The notes beneath the pieces were generated by a model, which saw nothing but the letters and a program-made list of their open reading frames with translations, searched no databases and was not told the origin of the DNA. From Mycogone perniciosa (taxonomy: Eukaryota; Ascomycota; Sordariomycetes; Hypocreales; Hypocreaceae), in NCBI GenBank assembly GCA_025331125.1, contig JAOALB010000001.1, forward strand, positions 930,001-994,000: 64,000 nt of DNA, written 5' to 3'. Position 1 is the first letter of the stretch. Every line of letters starts with the position of its first letter. A program made the position numbers and the translations under genes. Positions 54,705 through 64,000 of the stretch are shown here, piece after piece.

Positions 54705-57183
54705 GGGTTCGAGTACTCGTACATGTAGGTACGGAGTAATAGTCTTTCATGTACGAGCAGGTACTAGGCATGGTACATGCGCAGAAAGTACAGGCAGGTA
54801 CTGCTCCGTCCTGCGTCGAGACTGGACAAGCGAGCAGGAGGGGCCGCTCGAGGTGCCTTCTTCAGCTCCTATTGGGTTCCGGGCCTTCTCCCTCGAGCGT
54901 TTTTGCCCCAATACCAACCGGAAAAAAGAAACCGAAAAAGAAAGGGAAAAAAAAACCTAACGATGCGAGCCCAGCCAGCCAACGGGCGCACGAAGCGCAC
55001 AATGAGGCCATTCGGCGTTGTGTCCTTAGTCATGCTCGTACTCCGTACTGCCTTCACAAACAAGCATGAGTCTTTCGTTCAATTGACATCCATTTCAATT
55101 CACAATGCCCGTGGACTTTAATCGCCAGCATCAACCACAATCGTCCTTCTGGGCTTGCTTCAGCCTAATCCAGGCACAGGCAGCGATTGCGGAGGAGATG
55201 CCACTCCGTAGGCCCAATAGATACTAATACCCTGCCTGTTAAAACCCACCAACGCGCAACCGCATGTGCAACGGACCTCTTCGAGCTATCGATCTGCAGC
55301 ACTGTCCAGTTAGGGGTTGGTTGGAGATACTACCCTAGCAACCTCGTTGAGAAGCCATCTCCATTTCAATTCAATTGCGCAGCAGCTCAGCCTTTCTTAA
55401 TCAGCCTCGCCGAGTGCTTCGATGATAATTACTAATACCGGGTAAACACCTACGAGTATATACATTACATACGTAGGCGATTTACGAGGCCACCAATGAC
55501 TTCCTTGATGACTGAGCAAGCTTTTGTCTAAGCTTGCTTGACAGAGCCACTCCACCTCGTATGTACCTCCCGGAAAGATTTGACGATTCTAACGAATACC
55601 AGTTGGGGCAATGCACAAGAAAGACATGCCTACTCGTACTGATAACTCGGATTCCGAAGCTGCATCTACGAGTAGCTCAACCTATCCAAAGGGACCCCAC
55701 AATAAAGTAAGCTGAGGGTGTTATTCCATCATGCTTGCTTACTATTATTACTTCGTACTTGAGTACATACGTATGTTGGTATGTACGGAGTATGTATGTA
55801 TGACCACACCTCTTAGTCCAAAAAGCACGGTGGTTGTCTCTGTTGCAACATACAAAGCGCTCGTGTACGGAGTACTTGTAGGTACTATTATGCTTGTCGG
55901 ATATGCTCGTCGGATATGCATGGCGAATTCCCAAGGATGCCAATTTACAATTAAGGATCTGTCAATCCCTCAGACGTTGAAGGATTGATGTGCCTACCAT
56001 TATTACATAACCCGTGTAAGTGCGTCTTATTAACCCTAGCTCTGGCCTCCCGACCTCCGTTCTCCTGCAGACGTCTGTCCGGGGACGCCGGCTGCACCCT
56101 TACCCCCCGAAAAAAACTCAAATGGACAAGCTTCGCTGGCCTTGTCAAGCCCGAATGGCGACCGCTCAGGGACACTAACAGCCTTGCCGAGAGGCATCGG
56201 CATCGGCATTCGTAGCATCCGATCTCACGGGCTTGCAGTTTCAACTCTCAGCCTCGACGACGACGACGATGACGACTGTCGGAAATCCGCTCTCTAAAAG
56301 GACTTCGCTGAAATGACTTCGTCCAGTGTAATAATGCTGGATCCGTTGCCACAACGCGGCGTCACAATCCTTCGCCAACAACAACGACAAGGTCTCTCAT
56401 GCAATTAGGCCATGCGCGCAAACGTGGCCACGGTTTCTTCGTCCCAGACAACTGTTACACTGCACTGGCGCGAGGAAGCTTGTTGTTTGGTCGAGACTCG
56501 AATGTTGTGTCTAGACTCTCAATGTTGGACGATGCCGAGACGCTCTGAGGCCAGACCTGCCCATAGGTGATGGATCACACTGAACAGTCAGTTCCGAACT
56601 CTCCGGCTTCCTAGATGGGTATCTCCTGGCGGTAATTACTATAAAGAGTCTCCAGTATGATGACTACGCTCTTGCATGAGGCTGACTCATGGCCCTGGAT
56701 CACCGGCGACTTTCTTCCAACATCAAATTTGCTGTACCTCCTCCCGTCAAAAGTGACCGTTTGACTTGTATACGTCACCCGTTCACTTGCCACTGGTGTC
56801 ACTCGAAACGTCAGTCATGTTGAGTACTTCGTACGAGCGCTCCGCCATGTATCAAGGTCCATCATTCGTTGCCAACCACAAGAAAGCACGCAAGTAACAG
56901 CCCATCATTCAGCTGTTGCCACATGACACGATGTATGTAGTCATAGACTTGCATGCATGGCGATTCTCCTGACAAGGCTTCACCCATGGATGATACCACT
57001 TCCCTGTCCCGCTGAACCTCGCGGATACAAAAACGCCATTCCGAGTACTCGCTTCCTCCCGTGCGTCATCGCATACTCGGAGTGGTCTATTGTTAGTTCG
57101 TGGCGTTCGAACGCAGCCGAGATTCTCGGTGTATAATTATAATAGAGTCGCTGGGCTGCGGGTTCGCTTTTCGTATTATACTA

Positions 57184-57623
57184 TTATTCTCTAGATAGTC
57201 TGCCCAGCGTCCTATGCCCCCTAGGAGGCGAGTCAAGCCGATGACCTGACACCCGGCGTAGAGTAGACAAACAACCAAAGCTTGCTCCCGTGCTCGAGTA
57301 TGCTTTATGCAAGCTGATTCTCAAGAGGCTTTGTTTAGCGCCAGTCGGGTCTTCGCCGAGATCAATAACACTTTGGAAGAGTCCTATCACAGCCAGTGGG
57401 GAGGGATCAAGGTTGCACAGGGTCATGATATTCAACCCTGTGTCGGTGTAGATTCCTCTGGTCTGGAACCTGAGTGATGAAAGTTAGAGCCTGCCTGCAT
57501 TTCAGCTCTTGCTGTATCCATGAAAAGACGGGAGGGACGGATAAAACCCAGTAGATCTGGGTTAAGATTGTCCCGGATCCTCCAACCGTTTCCTATATGA
57601 GAAACTGAGTCCTCATCAATCAA
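57184..57623 (-). pseudogene. Possible gene relic or unrecognised spliced gene (low confidence)
   Basis: On the minus strand two adjoining open frames have protein-like composition. The upstream frame (57623 down to 57432) reads SVSHIGNGWRIRDNLNPDL. The downstream one reads GLNIMTLCNLDPSPLAVIGL and continues into SVIDLGEDPTGAKQSLLRI, ending at 57184. A branch-like CTAAC and a CAG acceptor at about 57471-57490 sit between them, which suggests an intron 3' end, but I found no matching donor at a suitable distance and phase. No family was recognised. It could be an exon of a small lineage-specific gene, a decayed copy, or chance. Confidence 0.2.
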
Positions 57624-58087
57624 TAATCAACCAATCACCGTGGAGTTTACATGGATAGGCCTTCATTGCTAACTGTAGAGTATGATCGTTCCCTGTCTCG
57701 AGTCTTCGCTTCGCTTCCTGGCGGGGTCTTGTTGAGGACCGAACAGGTAGGCATGCGGTAATGTGACGACATGTGCATATCCAGTTATCACCTACGATGC
57801 TTGTGATGGATATAGGCTGTTTGCATAATCACACAATCCTACGAAACTCGTGTCAGTAGCTGATGGGCAGGCTCAACCCCTACACGCCTTTCACCCAGGA
57901 TAATACGTCATTTTTCCTTCATGCACCATGTGGTTTTACAACGTTATATATTCGTAGTGGTCAGTTTCACTCTGTGGATGTGGAAGATCATGTTCAATTC
58001 ACAACGGAAGTAATCCGACTCGTCATGGGACTGCATGGATATTCCATGTCCAGAACATGCCATATTCTCCTCCGGTCTTCAGTACCT
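57624..58087. other. Spacer downstream of the haloacid dehalogenase-like gene
   Basis: A 460-bp stretch between the weak relic and the dehalogenase-like gene. I see nothing distinctive in it. Confidence 0.35.
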
Positions 58088-58918
58088 CTACTCGAGCTCC
58101 AACAATCGTTCAGCAACCGCCTCAAAGCCCCCTTGGTCCTCAGAAACCCACAAGTCCACCCACCCTTTCGCCTCCTTATATCGCTCCTCATCCTTCCCCC
58201 AATTTTCTTCCTGCGGTCTCTCCACGTAAACAGTCCGAAGGCCACAGGCCCGCGCCGCATGCAAGTCACTAAGATGTGCTGCTACTAAGGCCACTTCCTC
58301 CGGTTGCAGTCCCAACTCCCGGACGGCGCCGAGGTAGGTCGCCGGATTCGGCTTGTAAACTTTGAAGGTCTCGGCAGAGAAAATTTTGTGGAAACCCAAG
58401 GAGCCGAAGTCATCTAAGTCACGCAATAGACTAATATTGCCATTTGATAGGGTTGCGGTGGTGTATTTGTCCCCGAGTTTGGCCAGGCCGTCGGGGGAGT
58501 CAGGCCAGGGGCCGAGACGGTGCCATACAAGACTCAGGGAGTCGATTTCCGAATCTGTGAAGAGGCCTTCCAGGTCCCATTTTTGGAGCAGCTTGACCAG
58601 ACTATCGCGGTGGTGTTGGTCGATGGTTTTCCATGGATCTTTGGAAGGGTCGAAAGTGCTGGTGAAGATGCCGTAGGAGTTGCGCCATTCTTGGGCGAAG
58701 CGAGCACAGTCTTCTTCTGTGAGTGTTTCGAGACGTGATTTTATGTGAGGAGGGAGCGCAGTGGAGAGCTTCCGAAAGGTACGGAGAGTGAGTTCTTCGG
58801 TCACTGATGCGCGCCAGTCGACGGCAGTGCCGAAGACGTCGAAGAGGAGAGCTTTGACGTTGGAGAGGGGGGAGATTATTCCTGGGGACATCGCTTTGTG
58901 TTGATTTGAGGGAGCCAA
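58088..58918 (-). CDS. Haloacid dehalogenase-like hydrolase, type II (2-haloacid dehalogenase family)
   Basis: A single exon of 276 residues with no intron. The HAD nucleophile is Asp27 in LLFDVFGT, where many phosphatases would have DxDxT; DVFGT is typical of type II haloacid dehalogenases. Ser158-Asn159 in TLSNGN, Lys189 in YKPNP and Asp218 in VAAHLSDLHAAR complete the active-site pattern. Characterised family members hydrolyse 2-haloalkanoic acids to 2-hydroxy acids with release of halide; many fungal members have no tested substrate, so the reaction is inferred. An alternative start at Met10 would drop nine residues. It stands alone in gene-poor DNA between ras-2 and the right end of the window. 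Confidence 0.88.
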   Translation of the reverse strand: MAPSNQHKAMSPGIISPLSNVKALLFDVFGTAVDWRASVTEELTLRTFRKLSTALPPHIKSRLETLTEEDCARFAQEWRNSYGIFTSTFDPSKDPWKTIDQHHRDSLVKLLQKWDLEGLFTDSEIDSLSLVWHRLGPWPDSPDGLAKLGDKYTTATLSNGNISLLRDLDDFGSLGFHKIFSAETFKVYKPNPATYLGAVRELGLQPEEVALVAAHLSDLHAARACGLRTVYVERPQEENWGKDEERYKEAKGWVDLWVSEDQGGFEAVAERLLELE

Positions 58919-61900
58919 GTTTGATTGGTTAACTACCTATGGGTGAGTGAGGTTTCTTTGTCGGATCGGATTCACTTACTGGTATGTGGTGTTGTAGGAT
59001 GTGTGTTTGATATATCGAGGTGTTGTTGGCGTGAAGATGACATCAATGGAGTGCTGATCATGACTCGAGGGAGGGAATGCGCCATCAATCAGTCAATCGC
59101 CTGATTAAATAACCCCCTCACTGAGAGGCAACCCGGTTAGGAAACAATAAGTGAGCTTTTAAGATGAATACGAAGGTGAAACAGGCAACTTCAACAAGCA
59201 AAATACCAGATGCCTCTCTTCATTCCTCATGCATTGGTGGTAGTTTCCTCCCCCATCTCCACATCATTCCAGGGTAGCTACTACTCTAACACTTGGAAGT
59301 CATATCACTTCACCACGGAATTTCTCTGTGCCAATTGATAGCTTGTCAGTCGATTATCCGTTCATACTTTTCTTATGTTAACTATATTCGAACTTTCTCG
59401 GTTGGGAAACGCACTCCGTATCGGTATTAGTATACAACAGTGTTTCGTGTAACTATTTGGCTTTGGCCCTGTATAGGTAGGTTAGTACGAAGCCCAAGGT
59501 AGTAGCTAAAGCACCACTACTTGAAGTCACTGAATCTATCTTTCAGCACATGCAAGCCAAAATTAAGAGTTCAACGGAATATGACATACGTGGGGGAACC
59601 TGTCGCATTCCCGGACGGCTTGTGGATTCGATGCGATGTAAAAAGTTCGGCAGTTGCTTCAGGGAGCTCGCGTAATGCATCAACTTGGTACCTAGATAAC
59701 AGACCATGCAATACGGAGTACGAGATGACGGTTCTGTTTCCAGATTTACGCTCCAAAATATGGCGTGTGACAATCTGCACCGCAGACATACAGCACATCA
59801 ACCATAGGTGAATTGATCGTGTTATCACGAAGCTGACAAGACCAAAATAGCACGTATGCCAAGCTGCAGCGGGAATGTGTTCCGCGATATAGGCTATATG
59901 TATTATGGAGCGACTGTGGCGTAGGAGCCAACGCAATTTATCCCAAACAACCAGGGAAGTGACAACGTTGGGCTTGATGCTATCTTTGGGCTGGCAATGG
60001 CGTTGTGGCTGTCACGGTGGCATCACCCTGCAACTTGCTGACTATGTACTTCTTACGGAGTACTAATAATATGGCAATCGCCACAAACCTCGAGGCTGTC
60101 GCCCAGGGACCCTGCAATAAGGTGTGGTGACGCTACAAAGAGAGGCTGTCTCCAAGCGCCATATGCCACACCCAAGACCTCGGATGAAGATGAACTGACC
60201 GGGACTCAGGACTTTTGGTTCTGGACACTTCGAAATAGGTAAATACTTCAGGCAACGCCCATTCTAGATATTACCAAGGTACAATTAAAGCTACGGAGGG
60301 TGAGTTGTCATCAGTTCCTCGTGAGACGGTGACATCCTGCTCTTACCCTGTCAACCGTTGTTCCCTCTCGGAGGGCCGGAAGCTCCCCAAGAAACACGGA
60401 TGACAAACATGCGGGGGACGAAGACAACAGCGACGCCAATGGAGTTAGTCCCGCGGAGACAGTTCCCCGTAGTCCGGGTAAAAGGGTTTCCTCAAGGTCT
60501 GGATGGTTTGTTTACTTTTTATGCACCCTGTTTTGCCACGATGCGACGCTGGTGTTTAGTCTATCCCACCAAGAAAAGATAGTGTACTCCGTACTTGTAG
60601 GGTATCTAAAAGTCTTGGTGTGAAGAGGACAAAAGGATCGCTGAGGGAGAGAGGGAAACAACCTATGTTGAATGGTGTGGACGGGCCGGAACGGCGGTGG
60701 CGGACAACTTCCCGCTGTTGGAGAAGTTTGGATTGATACATTGTGGGTAGAAAAGACAATACTAGTAATACGAGTAGGCGGTTCATATGTGTAGAGTAGT
60801 AGTAGCAATATGGGAACTGTCAAGACTCCTCACATCATGGTGGTGTTTCTGGTCTGGGTATCAATCATGCCCCCAAACTCGGCAGTAATATGCAGCAGCT
60901 CTGCTTGGTGTTCTTCCGCATATCACAACGGTCGGTGATAGATAGTCCATCCATAGGATTTGTCTAACGCTGATCACCCTTCCACGATTCTGAGTTGGTT
61001 TTGGCTCGTCAATAGCTCGATGTCTTAGTGGATACTTGCACGTTACGCTATCAAATTCGCCCGGAGATAGGTAGCCTGTCCGGAGTTCGGATTGCCTCCT
61101 CGCGTGACAATGAAATGGATCATTGTGGACGAATGGATTCAAATATTCCCGCTATCCACTGTTGGGTCCATATGTGATAGGCAGAGACACGACGATCATC
61201 ATCATGTGTTTTACCAGAGCTTCAGAACCTTATTGGCAGCTGAGGAGGCATTGTGCTTCAGCTGCTCTGTAAAACTCGTGCAAAAACAGGGGTGGTAGTG
61301 TTTCAATGCAGAGAAATTGCAGGAGTAGTGGCATTCACCCATCCATCACATATCACCTTACGAAGTTGGGCAGAACAACGGAAGAACTAACACGAATGGA
61401 GAAATATGCCAATGAGGCCTTTATTCAAAAAGGAAGAGTTTGTCTTTTTTAGTGGACAAGAGCGGAAGCCGGAGTCATACGAGTTATGCAGGAATATTCC
61501 CGTAGCTCTCGATATTAAGGGGCCAGGGATCTCTCTGGAGCATTGCGAATTTTGCCACCATGTTCTTGTTACGAGTGTTAGATGGATATTTCTTCATCAC
61601 TCGGGGATCTATCTGGCTGTCATGCTGCTGCTCTTTATCGATGCAGATATCAGAAGATGAAGAGATGGCAAAAGGAGATGATGATGCAACAAAGCCACCT
61701 TCGGCAGCACCCCAATAATAACTAACCTAACGCCGCCCTGGCAGTCTTACACTGGCCGCTAGCACTAATCACAGCGAGATTGTCCACTGGGCTGTTGTGG
61801 AGTCTTCTCCTGCAAACTCGCATGATTTCTCGACGGCATGAGAGCTTGGACCCAACAAGGCATAACTTCGTTCTGCCTTACGAGTACAGGGAGACAGGAA

Positions 61901-64000
61901 AAAAAGAAAGAAAAAATAAAAAAAGGTCAGCACTTCCTGCTTCTCGTTTTGCACTTCCTTTCTTTTTGCGCTGACGTAGGAGGAATAATACTACGGAGTA
62001 GTTGGGTGACATGTCACTATTGAATGGCATTGGTGTCCGCACGAAAAGCACTTGCTATGAATTACGAGAAGCCTTCGCAAACAACAGACAAACAAACAAA
62101 CAAACAAACCAACCATGTAAAACTGCCACCAAAATCCCGTCCCCGCATAACGTTTGGGCCGACCCGACCCGACCCATGAACGGGTGGGAATTGTGGCAGC
62201 TGGCATAAAATTGGTCGCTCAAATTGGGAGGCCTTCCGAATTGTGTTGGTGATGAGAAAAGAAAAACCTGTTGCTTTGTTCAAGTTTGGCCCGCTTGCTC
62301 GGGGATTGGCCTGGATGGGTGTGGTCCATGTGAAATCGTTGACGACTGCCCCGGTCCCATTAATTTCCAGAAGCCAGGGGGGATACCAACCGGGGTTTTA
62401 GGACTTGTTCAATGGGCTTATTATTGAGGCCAAGATCTTCATAACAGTACTCCGTAGTACTCGTAATGTAATGCTTGAGGCCGTTTTGTTGATGTGATTG
62501 GAAAACCCATTGATACTCTGCGGTTCTCTCAGCTGTGATCGCATACGAGCATGTCGTACGAAAAAAAGAGGAACACAATAGTACCAATTTATTTCAACCA
62601 TGTGATAGACCTGCATGCATATGCACCTATGCATGCCATTTGCCCCTACAAGATGCCTGTTCAGGCGAGCGGCAAGATCCCCCTAAGGTATCTGTCCACT
62701 TTCCATTACGAGTACGGAGTAGTAGTACTGGCACTCCGCGGAGGGATTTTGCTGTACTCCGTAAGTGGGATCATGTGCATAACTTTTGTGATAATCCAAT
62801 TTCAATGTTTACTGTAAAGAACAATAATATTATCAAAATCTCGTATTGAAGTTTTTTTCTCCCGTCCCTTTGCGAAGTAATATTAGGTACTTTGTACGGA
62901 CTACTTCTTACTATAGCAAGTAGTATTTGAATACCTACTCGTACACTCATACCTATACGGAGTACAGTACGGAGTATACCCCGTCTCTGGTAGCAGCCCC
63001 TTGCCAAAGTACCCGTCATGCATGATGCATCATAAACACCGGCTCGGTACCCGTGGTTGGTCAATTAGTTGAGAGAAACATGTTGAAACTGAGACCGAGT
63101 ACTAGTACTCCGTACTGAAGGCTGCTAGACGGCCCTGGACGGTCAGTGTGGGAATTTGGGCGCTTGGGCCAGGCGCGGATGCTGGACGGACAGGGGCCCC
63201 TGTCCATTGGTGTGCGACTTGCAAGGAACAGGGACAAGGTCGAGAGAAGAAGGGAGGCCAATCGATTCATTGACATTGACTTGCAGCTATTACGAGTATG
63301 TACTACTCGTAAGTGAGGTTACAGTCGCTGCAGCGGAGCATTTGATTTACATATGGAAACATGTCCTCGGGCGCACATGTGCGGCCAGTCTGCAGGGCCC
63401 GGCCAGACCTGGCATGGCACATGCGAACAGGAACCTACTGGTACGGAGTACTCGTGAGCAAAGGGGCCTCATCGCCAGTTAGCACCCATGCTTTCCCAGG
63501 TTTCTGGGATCGCCTCAATCACCGGCCCACTTGGACGAGGTTGACCCCGATCGCTCGTCCGCCAACAGGGTCAAGTGGATGCGAACAATTACAATCCCTT
63601 GTCTCCTCTTGTTGCTCCACGGCGACCCCGGCGGATACCTCGTCATCTCCTTTGGCTCCTATGGCTCCAATGGGTTGTCTCAGTGGACTCTCGCTTTCGC
63701 CCCCCGTTGTCAGTCAGTCGGCTTTCGTCGCGCGTCTATCCAAACAAAGCCTCTTTTCCCCGTTGTTGAATCTGTAACCTCCATTATCGTCGCTCGTTTG
63801 CTTCTCCTGGTCGAGGGCAATATCTACATACAACCACACCGAATCACACGCAGCCCGAAGTAGGAAGATTGGCCGGTACCACCACGACTTGCTACGCGCC
63901 CAATGGCTTAATGCCCCGACGATAAAGTCATTGTGCGCAGGAAACCTTGCTTCTTTTTGTATGGTTTGATTTGTTTGTGTTTTGTTCATGTAAGTCTACA
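58919..64000. other. Gene-poor right end, 5 kb
   Basis: No frame in this 5-kb stretch looks like a conserved protein on either strand. It is rich in the CGGAGTA motif (59710, 60055, 60585, 61992, 62449, 62712, 62757, 62956-62976, 63106, 63441). A CAAA repeat lies at 62089-62109. The last 600 bp are C- and T-rich on the plus strand, as in a 5' leader, so a plus-strand gene may begin just beyond the window. Confidence 0.45.
62089..62109. repeat. (CAAA)5 microsatellite
   Basis: Five perfect CAAA units in the gene-poor right end. Confidence 0.9.

Larger units (their letters stand above)
53465..57183. other. Gene-poor region upstream of ras-2
   Basis: About 3.7 kb lies upstream of ras-2 before a weak candidate relic at 57184. 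The first kilobase is rich in purine runs. There are GTAT repeats (54076-54100), TGCGCTG/TGTGCTG repeats (54438-54468) and an ATG trinucleotide run (54687-54704). The CGGAGTA motif occurs at 54614, 54730, 55039, 55789 and 55864, with variants elsewhere. Many small frames exist, but none is protein-like. Confidence 0.45.

Noticed and set aside
61406..61660. 84-residue plus-strand frame in the right-end region
   Set aside because: It contains a hydrophobic end, but there is no recognisable family, no splice partner and no promoter-like context.
1..64000. Secondary-metabolite cluster or defence island
   Set aside because: No polyketide synthase, peptide synthetase, terpene cyclase, NLR/HET or similar genes were seen; genes are conserved housekeeping types on mixed strands.
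1..64000. Transposable element or RIP-mutated repeat block
   Set aside because: No reverse transcriptase, transposase or long terminal repeats were seen, and no stretch shows the strong A/T bias and stop-riddled frames expected after RIP.

Overview
The window looks like nuclear chromosomal DNA of a filamentous ascomycete, probably Sordariomycetes and plausibly Hypocreales. The evidence is short introns (about 48-180 nt) with GT..AG ends and CTAAC-like branch points, a class III chitin synthase, a filamentous-type ras-2, Opy2, NudC, a fungal LicD/Mnn4-like protein and a long-tailed KDEL receptor. I saw no rRNA, no confident tRNA, no CRISPR array and no intact transposon. Exon joins were worked out by hand from splice signals, reading phase and family similarity. 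The genus is not determined.

Layout. 0.3-7.6 kb: CMC1 (+), a D-amino-acid oxidase (-), a large unrecognised protein (+) and UTP11 (-). 8.2-13.7 kb: mitochondrial aspartyl-tRNA synthetase (-) and clathrin adaptor AP180 (+), divergent. 14.3-20.5 kb: TFIIH subunit TFB3 (-) and nudC (+) share a short promoter; a CENP-U/Ame1-like kinetochore gene (-) and a LicD-family glycan gene (-) follow. 21.5-30.3 kb: KDEL receptor (+), mitochondrial adenylate kinase (-), LETM1/Mdm38 (+) and sorting nexin Snx4 (+). 30.8-42.8 kb: a minus-strand run of kexin, ILV5, UBC12 and class III chitin synthase. 44.9-53.5 kb: GDP-mannose transporter (+), OPY2 (+) and ras-2 (-). 53.5-64 kb is gene-poor, with one supported gene, a type II haloacid dehalogenase-like hydrolase (-).

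Most genes are conserved housekeeping genes. Two themes recur. One is mitochondrial function: CMC1, the mitochondrial aspartyl-tRNA synthetase, AK3, MDM38 and ILV5. The other is secretion, endocytosis and cell wall: AP180, LicD, KDEL receptor, SNX4, KEX2, chitin synthase, GDP-mannose transporter, OPY2 and RAS2. There is no sign of a co-regulated biosynthetic cluster, and the grouping may be chance.

The most striking signal that the genes do not explain is a dispersed intergenic motif. The 9-mer TACGGAGTA, or its complement TACTCCGTA, occurs about 33 times by hand count. I found none in coding exons. About 0.5 would be expected by chance in 64 kb. Its full palindromic form contains CGG-N6-CCG, the layout of some Zn2Cys6 regulator sites. 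No convincing new multi-gene system was found.
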